From Iodobacter sp. (lineage in GTDB: Bacteria > Pseudomonadota > Gammaproteobacteria > Burkholderiales > Chitinibacteraceae), in the NCBI RefSeq assembly GCF_025352645.1, contig NZ_JANXSO010000074.1, positions 1 through 64,000 of the forward strand: 64,000 nt of DNA, given 5' to 3'. Below, in pieces: positions 57,678 to 64,000 of the stretch. Made by a program: the position numbers and the translations under genes. The notes beneath the pieces are model-generated. The model had not been told where the DNA came from and did no database searches. It saw only the letters and a list, made by a program, of their open reading frames with translations. Every line of letters begins with the position of its first letter. Positions within the stretch are counted from its first letter, which is position 1.

Positions 57678-57780
57678 CGGCTATTAGATGATTTTTGGAA
57701 TCTTTGCAGCCTCGCTGCCATCGAGCAATGCCAAGGCACAAGTAAAAAACCAGCGACTTGGCTTAATGCCCATACAAGCC

Positions 57781-58638
57781 TCACTCTGATCCAGCCGGCA
57801 ACAGCACTCGGGTTGCCCCCTGCCAAAAGGCCTGATCCAGCCGCCATTCTTTTTTGAGCTGCGGCTGCTTAGGGTTCGCCAAACGAATCGACAATAACGG
57901 TGGTGCATTGGCTGGGGTGGCGATTTGCCAACTGGCTAGGGTGTGCTCCCTGCCCACACGCCACAGGCTGTTATCAGGGCCTGCATTTTGGTCTTGGCTA
58001 AAGGTGGCAAAATCATTTAAACGGTAAGGGGCGCTAGCATTAGTGAGCAAGCTACGAATCCTCGCCAACCGCGTTTCACTGCTTTTGCCAATTTTGTAAT
58101 TGCAATCCGCCAACTCATCGCTCAGATAATGATTGGTATGACTCATCACTCCCTGGGACTGGCTTTGCAGCGTGTAGCGGCCATCCTTGCCAATTTCGAC
58201 TTGCAAAAGCTGGCTATGGTCGCTAATCAGTAAAAATACCGGCCCACTCTTGCTAAAGCGCTGCTCTGCGCGGGCCAGCACATCGGCAATATGATGATCC
58301 TTACGCAAAATGTCGCCGATCAGATTTCTTGTACCGCCTTGCGCCTCTCGCTCTTCCCGAGACAAACTACCTGCCATTGCGCCCACTACCGACAAGCCAA
58401 ACTCATTCGCCCCCGCCTTCAGCCCTGGCACCGAGCCATCGTCGGCATACAACCCCACATAAGCCGCGCCCTGCTTAGGGTGAACGAGGCGGACAGACTG
58501 CACATGATCAGGTTGCCAATCGCGATTTTTAGCCAGCAAGGTGCCGCCACCTGCGGCCTCACCTACCGCCCCCCAAAGGGTACAAGCCTGAACAGGCCGT
58601 ATAAAAAAAAGCAAGCCTAAGAGTAGCAAACGCCGCAT
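57781..58638 (-). CDS. Secreted Ntn-hydrolase of the acyltransferase/acylase C45-like type
   Basis: Protein of 285 residues from the ATG at 58638, which has AAGGGG about 6 bases upstream; a frame from 58686 would add 16 residues without a ribosome-binding site. A signal peptide ends at RPVQA, directly before the putative nucleophile Cys in CTLWGAVGEAAGGGTLLAKNRDW. That N-terminal Cys, the following NRDW and the later GANEFGLSVVG match the Ntn-hydrolase fold of the C45 or choloylglycine-hydrolase-like groups. Such enzymes cleave amide bonds of acyl-amino acids, penicillins or acylated signals. The substrate is unknown. Confidence 0.75.
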   Translation of the reverse strand: MRRLLLLGLLFFIRPVQACTLWGAVGEAAGGGTLLAKNRDWQPDHVQSVRLVHPKQGAAYVGLYADDGSVPGLKAGANEFGLSVVGAMAGSLSREEREAQGGTRNLIGDILRKDHHIADVLARAEQRFSKSGPVFLLISDHSQLLQVEIGKDGRYTLQSQSQGVMSHTNHYLSDELADCNYKIGKSSETRLARIRSLLTNASAPYRLNDFATFSQDQNAGPDNSLWRVGREHTLASWQIATPANAPPLLSIRLANPKQPQLKKEWRLDQAFWQGATRVLLPAGSE

Positions 58639-58842
58639 CGTCAACCCCTTTAATGATTCAACAACTGATGTTATGCACAAAGGCACTTACTTGACTTAAT
58701 TTGCGTTCAATCTACTAAATTAGGGCAAGGATGATTCTCATTGAAAACATTTGATTGAATCAAAGAATGAACAATTACAACGCGCCAACTGCCTGTGTTT
58801 TTCGTAGACGACGCATTGTTTGACCTTACTGCATGCCTTCCG

Positions 58843-59652
58843 TTAAATAAGGGATGTTGCTTCCGCAGCAGGCGCTATTTTTGCTAAATGTTTAAGTACT
58901 TGCGCCGCAGCCACAAAGCCAAAGCAGCCTGTTACGGCCACCGACGCGCCAAAGCCACCTTCACAACCCAAGCCCAAAGCCGCATCGCCCACGGCGGGCT
59001 TTTGAGTACAGATACTGCCATCTGCCTGCGGATAAACCAGTTGCTCGGTGGAATAAACGCATTCCACGCCCATTTTTTTACCCTGCTGCGCAAAACCATA
59101 TTCACGGCGCAAGATTGAGCGCACTTTTGCTGCCAGCGGATCGTTTATCGTTTTAGATAAATCCACCACGGCAATTTGGCTAGGGTCGATCTGCCCGCCC
59201 GCGCCGCCCGTTGTCACCAAGCGAATTTTGCGCCGTTTGCACCAAGCAATCATCGCCGCCTTAGTTTTGACCGAATCAATGGCATCAATAATGGCGTCGT
59301 AACCACGACCTAAAGTTTCTTCAAAATTATCAACACTGACAAAATCTTCGATCATATCCACGATGCATTCTGGATTAATCTGAACAATTCTCTCAGCCAG
59401 TGCGGCTACTTTCATCCGCCCATAATTCCCTTCCAAGGCGGGTAGCTGACGATTGGTGTTAGATACACAAATATCATCCAAATCGATCAGCGTGATATGG
59501 CCAATACCAGAGCGCGCCAAAGCCTCGGCCGCCCAAGATCCCACGCCACCCACACCCACAACACACACATGCGCTTGCCTAAATTGCGCTAATGCCGCAA
59601 TGCCATACAAACGGGCAATACCGCCAAAACGGCGTTCAAAAGAAGTATCCAA
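58843..59652 (-). CDS. tcdA: tRNA threonylcarbamoyladenosine dehydratase
   Basis: E1-like ATP-dependent enzyme of 269 residues (E. coli TcdA/CsdL 268) that cyclises t6A37 in tRNA. GVGGVGSWAAEALARSGIG is the nucleotide-binding loop. IDLDDICVSNTNRQ and DAIDSVKTKAAMI are the adenylation site. TGGAGGQIDPSQIAVVDLSKTINDPL follows as in TcdA. It starts 78 bases after the phaR stop and its spacer contains a terminator. Confidence 0.95.
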   Translation of the reverse strand: MDTSFERRFGGIARLYGIAALAQFRQAHVCVVGVGGVGSWAAEALARSGIGHITLIDLDDICVSNTNRQLPALEGNYGRMKVAALAERIVQINPECIVDMIEDFVSVDNFEETLGRGYDAIIDAIDSVKTKAAMIAWCKRRKIRLVTTGGAGGQIDPSQIAVVDLSKTINDPLAAKVRSILRREYGFAQQGKKMGVECVYSTEQLVYPQADGSICTQKPAVGDAALGLGCEGGFGASVAVTGCFGFVAAAQVLKHLAKIAPAAEATSLI

Positions 59653-59679
59653 AATTCAACCTTATCTTATTACAAACGC

Positions 59680-59698
59680 AAAAACGCCCCGAAGGGCG
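59680..59698 (-). terminator. Intrinsic terminator after phaR
   Basis: CGCCC CGAA GGGCG stem (59685-59698) followed on the minus strand by five T (59680-59684). It ends phaR transcription before tcdA. Confidence 0.8.
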
Positions 59699-59730
59699 CT
59701 TTATTCTAGACTTACCACATTACTCAAAGT

Positions 59731-60396
59731 TCAACTTTTAGCAGCCCTTCGTTTAGGCGCAGGCTTTGCCACCTCTACCTCAACGATAGTCTCTTCTGCG
59801 GCTGCCGCAGGTGGATCGGTTGGCAAAGGGTCATCGCTGGGCACATCCCCTTCCTTGCCGTAACCTGGCATACCCATACCGGTAAATAAATGTCTGGCGC
59901 GATCTTGCAACTGTTGCTGCATATCCACAAACATTGACGTACTGCTTTCAAGATAATTATTCATCATACTTTGCATGCCTGGGCCTTGAAACTTCATAAA
60001 GTCCCCCCACAGATTTGCATTTGAAAGCATCGGGTTTTCGCCGGTAATCACCGACTTAGCCTGTGTCTGTAAGCGACCTTGCATTTCAGCAAAAAGTTGC
60101 ATGTTTTTTTCTAAGTAATTCCCCATGACACCTTGCATTGCATTCCCGTAAAAGCGAATGATTTGCGTAAGTACATCATAAGAAAACATAGGCATTCCGC
60201 CAGCTTCTTCTTCCATAATGACTTGTAGCAACACACTGCGAGTGATGTCTTCACCACTTTTAGCATCCACAATTTGAATATCAATATTATCCAAAACCAG
60301 CTGTTTTACATCCACCAAAGTGATGTAACAGCTCGTGGCCGTGTCATATAGGCGGCGGTTTGGATACTTCTTGATAACGCGTTTTTCCACGCTCAT
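59731..60396 (-). CDS. phaR: Polyhydroxyalkanoate synthesis repressor PhaR
   Basis: DNA- and PHA-binding repressor of 221 residues (typical 180-200). The N-terminal PHB_acc_N domain reads KRVIKKYPNRRLYDTATSCYITL (residues 4-26), followed by the PHB_acc domains (about 70-165). The C-terminal tail is acidic then basic (EEETIVEVEVAKPAPKRRAAKS). PhaR represses phasin genes until PHA granules sequester it. Divergent from phaP with two palindromes in between. Confidence 0.95.
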   Translation of the reverse strand: MSVEKRVIKKYPNRRLYDTATSCYITLVDVKQLVLDNIDIQIVDAKSGEDITRSVLLQVIMEEEAGGMPMFSYDVLTQIIRFYGNAMQGVMGNYLEKNMQLFAEMQGRLQTQAKSVITGENPMLSNANLWGDFMKFQGPGMQSMMNNYLESSTSMFVDMQQQLQDRARHLFTGMGMPGYGKEGDVPSDDPLPTDPPAAAAEETIVEVEVAKPAPKRRAAKS

Positions 60397-60437
60397 AAGT
60401 GCTGCCTCGTGTGTATATTATTTGTTATTGAGAAGAG

Positions 60438-60453
60438 GATAGTCTGGACTATC
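60438..60453. promoter_or_regulatory. Operator-like palindrome near phaR
   Basis: GATAGTC TG GACTATC is a perfect 16-base inverted repeat about 42 bases upstream of the phaR ATG. It overlaps a possible -10 (TATCCT) for phaR, so binding here would explain autorepression. Confidence 0.5.
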
Positions 60454-60460
60454 TATTCAT

Positions 60461-60472
60461 GCAACATGTTGC
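60461..60472. promoter_or_regulatory. Operator-like palindrome GCAACATGTTGC
   Basis: Perfect 12-base palindrome 14 bases upstream of the phaP -35 box. PhaR is known to bind GC-containing TGC/GCA-rich sites near phasin promoters, which makes this the best candidate PhaR site. Confidence 0.5.
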
Positions 60473-60486
60473 GATGCACAATTTTA

Positions 60487-60515
60487 TTGACAATCGTAAA
60501 AGCCTATTCCAGAAT
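60487..60515 (+). promoter_or_regulatory. phaP promoter
   Basis: TTGACA (60487-60492), 17-base spacer, CAGAAT (60510-60515): a strong -35 with a four-of-six -10. The expected start is near 60522. TGCACTGCATCA directly downstream may be an additional regulator site. The phaP ribosome-binding site is AAAGGA, 8 bases from the ATG. Confidence 0.6.
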
Positions 60516-60601
60516 AAGCACTGATTGTGCACTGCATCATATTTAAGTGTGCAACTCGCTACCAAAACCCACAAAACTGAACGACAGAAAGGATCATTGA
60601 G

Positions 60602-61174
60602 ATGACTACTGCACAGCAACAATTCTCCGCGTTCGCGACCGAGCAAGTTGAAGTGGCACTGCGTTTTGCACGCATTTCCATTGATTCTGCCGAACGTATC
60701 ATCAAGCTGCAAGTTGAAGTAGCAAAAAGCACACTAGAAAGCAACGCAAAAAGCGCAAATGCGCTAGTTGCCGTTAAAGATGCTCAAGAAGCTTTAGCAT
60801 TGCGTCAAAAACTGGCTGAATCATCGATCGAACAAGCCACCAATTACTCACGCAGCCTGTACGAAATCACTTCACAAGCACAAGCTGAAACTTCGCAACT
60901 GGTTGAAGAACGTACGACTGCTTTCAATAAGCATGTTGTATCTGGTTTAGATCAATTTGTTAAATCTGCCCCTGCTGGTACAGATGTAGCGGTTGCTGCT
61001 GTTAAATCAACACTACAAGCCACTGCAGCTGCAGTGGATAGCCTGACAAAAGCTGCAAAGCAAGTCGCTGACTTTGCTGACGCTTCAGTTAAAGCTGCTG
61101 GCACGGCAACTGCAGATGCAGTTAAGACTGCTGCAAAGAAAACTAATGGTGCAAACAACGCTACTGCTGCTTAA
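60602..61174 (+). CDS. phaP: Phasin (polyhydroxyalkanoate granule protein)
   Basis: Protein of 190 residues, of the usual phasin size, almost entirely amphipathic helices. FATEQVEVALRFARISIDSAERIIKLQVEVAKSTLE and the TTAFNKHVVSGLDQF region match Phasin_2-type proteins. The C-terminal third is Ala/Lys-rich (AAKQVADFADASVKAAGTATADAVKTAAKK). Phasins coat PHA granules and control their size. No PHA synthase gene is in this window. Confidence 0.95.
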   Translation: MTTAQQQFSAFATEQVEVALRFARISIDSAERIIKLQVEVAKSTLESNAKSANALVAVKDAQEALALRQKLAESSIEQATNYSRSLYEITSQAQAETSQLVEERTTAFNKHVVSGLDQFVKSAPAGTDVAVAAVKSTLQATAAAVDSLTKAAKQVADFADASVKAAGTATADAVKTAAKKTNGANNATAA

Positions 61175-61207
61175 AACAGCCCGTGCGTGATAACGCACTG
61201 GCTACTC

Positions 61208-61239
61208 TAAAAGGCCACGAGCATATTCGTGGCCTTTTT
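61208..61239. terminator. Terminator after phaP
   Basis: AAAAGGCCACGA, loop GCATAT, then TCGTGGCCTTTTT: a strong symmetric hairpin with A and T flanks, usable in both directions. It lies 33 bases after the phaP stop. Confidence 0.9.
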
Positions 61240-61367
61240 ATATTTAAATGACTTCACGTACATTAACACTTCTTTTTTGCTTTTACCCCCCCTCTGAAGG
61301 ATCAAGAGGTCTTGCCACGGTCGTTGAGCCTTCAATGAGTAAGATGGGTGGGTCAAGCACGCCATCA

Positions 61368-61391
61368 ATAAAAAAGCCGAGCTAATAGCTC
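61368..61391 (-). terminator. Terminator for acnB
   Basis: Minus-strand CGAGCT ATT AGCTCG GC followed by six T. It is about 95 bases after the acnB stop. An upstream stem at 61451-61479 (GGCCACC/GGTGGCC) may add protection to the acnB mRNA 3' end. Confidence 0.7.
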
Positions 61392-61450
61392 GACTCGCAA
61401 AGAAAGGTGATTCTTGCCGAGCTTGCCCTGCAAGCCTTTCGAAAATCACA

Positions 61451-61479
61451 GGCCACCACCTACACCGTAAGCGGTGGCC
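61451..61479 (-). other. Stem-loop 8 bases after the acnB stop
   Basis: GGCCACC and GGTGGCC arms of seven bases enclose about 15 bases. On the minus strand it is not followed by a good U run, so it is probably a 3' stability element rather than a terminator. Confidence 0.5.
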
Positions 61480-61486
61480 TTGGATA

Positions 61487-64000
61487 TTACTTAGCGCTAA
61501 CCGTATCGGCGATATCGCTATAGCGCTTGATTTGATCAAAATTCAAGTAGCGATACACTTCGTCGGATTTTTGCGCAAGAATCCCGATATTCGCAAGGTA
61601 TTCCTCGTTCGTCGGAATCTTACCCAGCATGGCACAAACCGAAGCCAGCTCGGCCGAGCCCAGATAAACGCGGGTATCAATCCCTAAGCGATTTGGGAAG
61701 TTACGTGTCGATGTCGAGAACGCAGTCGAGCCCTTACGCACCTGTGCTTGGTTACCCATGCACAATGAGCAACCTGGCATTTCCATACGCGCGCCAGTGC
61801 GGCCTAATACGCCGTAATGGCCTTCTTCCGTCAGCTGCTGTGCATCCATTTTGGTTGGCGGAGCAATCCATAGGCGAACGGGAATATCGCTCTTGCCTTC
61901 AAGCAGTTTTGAAGCCGCGCGGAAGTGCCCGATATTGGTCATGCATGAGCCAATAAACACTTCATCAATCACGTCACCGGCTACTTCTGACAAGAATTTC
62001 ACATCATCAGGATCGTTCGGGCAAGCCACGATAGGCTCTTTAATATCGGCCAGATCAATTTCGATAATGGTGGCGTATTCAGCGTCTGCATCAGGCTGCA
62101 TCAGCACGGGATCTGCCAGCCATTCTTCCATGGCAGCAATTCGGCGAGCCAGTGTACGGGCATCAGCGTAGCCTTCAGCAATCATCCATTTCATCAGGGT
62201 GATATTAGAAGTCAGGTACTCTGCAATTGGCTCTTTATCCAACTGCACCGAACAACCTGCAGCAGAGCGCTCAGCAGACGCATCAGACAATTCAAATGCT
62301 TGCTCAACTTTGAGCTTAGGCAAGCCTTCAATTTCTAAGATGCGGCCAGAGAAAATGTTTTGTTTGCCTTTCTTTTCAACGGTCAGCAGGCCTTGCTTGA
62401 TCGCGTAAAGCGGAATGGCGTTCACCAAATCACGCAGGGTGATACCTGGCTGCATTTCACCTTTAAAGCGCACCAGCACCGATTCAGGCATATCTAGCGG
62501 CATTACACCTGTTGCCGCAGCAAACGCCACTAAGCCAGAGCCTGCAGGGAAAGAAATACCAATCGGGAAGCGGGTGTGGCTATCACCACCTGTGCCCACG
62601 GTATCAGGCAGCAGCAAGCGATTCAGCCACGAGTGAATCACACCATCCCCCGGACGCAGCGATACACCACCGCGCGTTGAGATGAACTCTGGCAATTCAT
62701 GGTGCATTTTTACATCAACCGGCTTAGGGTAAGCAGCGGTATGGCAGAACGACTGCATCACCAGATCAGCAGAGAAGCCAAGGCAGGCCAAGTCTTTTAG
62801 CTCATCACGGGTCATCGGGCCGGTGGTGTCTTGTGAGCCAACCGAAGTCATGCGTGGCTCGCAATACGTGCCAGGACGAACGCCAATCACGCCACAGGCT
62901 TTACCCACCATCTTCTGCGCTAAGCTATAGCCCTTGCCAGAATCTACTGGTGCAACTGGGCGCTTAAATACATCAGATGCCACTAAGCCCAGCACTTCAC
63001 GCGCTTTATCGGTTAAGCCACGGCCAATAATTAGCGGGATACGGCCACCGGCACGCACTTCATCGAGCAATACATCGGTTTTTAGGCTGAAGGTAGAAAC
63101 CACAACGCCGTTTTTCTCAACCTTACCTTCTAGCGGATAAACATCGATCACATCGCCGGTTTCAAGGGCAGAGACATCCACTTCAATCGGCAAAGCACCC
63201 GCGTCTTCCATGGTATTAAAGAAGATCGGGGCAATTTTTGTACCAAGGCAAAAGCCACCGAAGCGCTTGTTTGGTACATAAGGAATATCATCACCGGTAA
63301 ACCATAGCACCGAGTTGGTCGCTGATTTACGTGAAGAACCCGTACCCACCACATCGCCAACATAAGCGATTTTATGGCCTTTGGCTTTAAGGGCATCCAA
63401 CTGTTTGATAGGGCCCACGCTACCTGGCTGATCCGCTTCGATGCCTGGGCGTGGGTTTTTTAGCATGGCTAAGGCATGCAATGGAATATCTGGGCGTGAC
63501 CAAGCATCTGGCGCAGGAGATAGATCATCAGTATTGGTTTCGCCAGATACTTTAAATACGGTCAGCGTAACTTTCGCTGGCACCGCTGGGCGGCGAGTAA
63601 ACCATTCTGCATCCGCCCAAGATTGTAAAACTTGCTTAGCAAAGGCATTACCCGCATCCGCTTTAGTTTTAACATCATGGAATGCATCAAACATCAGTAA
63701 TGTTTTAGATAAAGCAGCAGCTGCAATCGCAGCCACTTCTGCATCCTCTAATAAATCGACCAAAGGGGCGATATTAAAGCCACCTAACATGGTACCAAGT
63801 AGCTCAGTCGCTTTAGCGCGGCTGATTAAGCTGCATACTTCAGTGCCATGAGCCACAGCGGCAAGATAAGACGCTTTTACTTTAGCTGCGTTATCTACGC
63901 CCGCTGGAACGCGGTAAGTAATTAAGTCGACAAGAAAGGCCTCTTCACCTTGAGGCGGGTTTTTCAGCAGCTCGATGAGATCGGTGGTCTGCGAAACATT
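61487..64000 (-). CDS. acnB: Aconitate hydratase B (5' end outside the window)
   Basis: TCA-cycle aconitase B. The reading frame continues unbroken to base 64000 (it reads [17 protein letters not shown] at the edge), so the gene is cut by the window and not truncated in nature. About 838 residues of a protein that is about 860 long are visible. The HEAT-like N-terminal domain (up to about 160), the swivel domain with [18 protein letters not shown] and [16 protein letters not shown], and the iron-sulphur core follow. The core reads [26 protein letters not shown] and [13 protein letters not shown], and [10 protein letters not shown] carries the cluster Cys pair. Confidence 0.97.
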   Translation of the reverse strand, partial: NVSQTTDLIELLKNPPQGEEAFLVDLITYRVPAGVDNAAKVKASYLAAVAHGTEVCSLISRAKATELLGTMLGGFNIAPLVDLLEDAEVAAIAAAALSKTLLMFDAFHDVKTKADAGNAFAKQVLQSWADAEWFTRRPAVPAKVTLTVFKVSGETNTDDLSPAPDAWSRPDIPLHALAMLKNPRPGIEADQPGSVGPIKQLDALKAKGHKIAYVGDVVGTGSSRKSATNSVLWFTGDDIPYVPNKRFGGFCLGTKIAPIFFNTMEDAGALPIEVDVSALETGDVIDVYPLEGKVEKNGVVVSTFSLKTDVLLDEVRAGGRIPLIIGRGLTDKAREVLGLVASDVFKRPVAPVDSGKGYSLAQKMVGKACGVIGVRPGTYCEPRMTSVGSQDTTGPMTRDELKDLACLGFSADLVMQSFCHTAAYPKPVDVKMHHELPEFISTRGGVSLRPGDGVIHSWLNRLLLPDTVGTGGDSHTRFPIGISFPAGSGLVAFAAATGVMPLDMPESVLVRFKGEMQPGITLRDLVNAIPLYAIKQGLLTVEKKGKQNIFSGRILEIEGLPKLKVEQAFELSDASAERSAAGCSVQLDKEPIAEYLTSNITLMKWMIAEGYADARTLARRIAAMEEWLADPVLMQPDADAEYATIIEIDLADIKEPIVACPNDPDDVKFLSEVAGDVIDEVFIGSCMTNIGHFRAASKLLEGKSDIPVRLWIAPPTKMDAQQLTEEGHYGVLGRTGARMEMPGCSLCMGNQAQVRKGSTAFSTSTRNFPNRLGIDTRVYLGSAELASVCAMLGKIPTNEEYLANIGILAQKSDEVYRYLNFDQIKRYSDIADTVSAK

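Larger units (their letters stand above)
61175..61486. other. Convergent 3' region between phaP and acnB
   Basis: 312 bases with no credible gene. It holds three hairpins: the phaP terminator (61208-61239), a CGAGCT ATT AGCTCG hairpin with a T run on the minus strand (61368-61391), and a GGCCACC...GGTGGCC stem (61451-61479) just after acnB. Confidence 0.6.

Noticed and set aside
61207..61539. 110-codon minus-strand open frame downstream of acnB
   Set aside because: It overlaps the acnB end and both terminator hairpins and has no protein-like features.
61487..63856. acnB as a truncated gene starting at 63856
   Set aside because: The codon at 63856 is an internal GTG; the frame continues to the window edge with aconitase-like residues, so the gene is only cut by the window.

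Overview
The window looks like chromosomal DNA of a Gram-negative betaproteobacterium, most likely Neisseriales and probably the Chitinibacter/Iodobacter/Deefgea side of that order. The evidence is the lipid A, outer-membrane and isoprenoid gene order, MotA/MotB, a divergent phaR/phaP pair for polyhydroxyalkanoate storage, AcnB, and a GH9 hydrolase next to a sugar kinase. The family placement is inference from gene content only. No rRNA, tRNA, CRISPR array, insertion sequence or prophage was recognised.

Layout. 1-255 is a dispersed palindromic repeat and otherwise empty. 256-4059 (-) is a likely operon of a PilZ-like protein, uracil-DNA glycosylase, a ROK sugar kinase and a GH9 glycosidase. 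4200-5246 (+) is a secreted alpha-carbonic anhydrase with a His/Pro-rich linker. 5367-10314 (-) carries a SpoU-type RNA methyltransferase, an HDOD protein, a membrane-anchored methyltransferase and motB/motA. 10438-25224 (-) is the conserved envelope and translation cluster, in transcription order rpsB-tsf-pyrH-frr-uppS-cdsA-dxr-rseP-bamA-skp-lpxD-fabZ-lpxA-lpxB-rnhB, with several perfect hairpins between the early genes.

25605-39623 (-) is the most striking region. It is a four-gene type I secretion locus, in transcription order an HlyD-type adaptor, a small membrane-anchored protein of unknown function, a 3266-residue RTX protein with an N-terminal lipase-like domain, and an HlyB-type ABC exporter whose C39-like domain has lost its catalytic residues. 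An intrinsic terminator separates cargo from exporter, and a palindrome abuts a TTGACA box upstream of the first gene. The small protein overlaps the RTX start codon and is a candidate immunity or partner protein.

40051-48425 (+) holds trxB, an Smr-domain gene and a lipid A aminoarabinose (Ara4N) operon: arnT, an arnE/F-like flippase, a vanZ-like gene, arnB, arnC and an arnA split into two genes. arnD and ugd are not in the window, and a dispersed repeat lies between arnB and arnC. 48465-51930 (-) is a response regulator plus a large hybrid kinase with two ATPase modules. 52151-57677 (+) has an MFS transporter, an FtsK translocase with a 13-residue tandem repeat in its linker, and arfB. 57781-64000 has an Ntn-hydrolase, tcdA, the phaR/phaP pair with operator-like palindromes, and acnB running off the right edge.

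Functional themes are envelope biogenesis (lpx, bam, rseP, uppS, cdsA, arn), export of a giant lipolytic RTX protein, motility and signalling, and carbon storage. Start codons were re-chosen for several genes where a Shine-Dalgarno sequence, an overlap with the upstream stop codon or an intervening hairpin argued for it; these are noted per gene.
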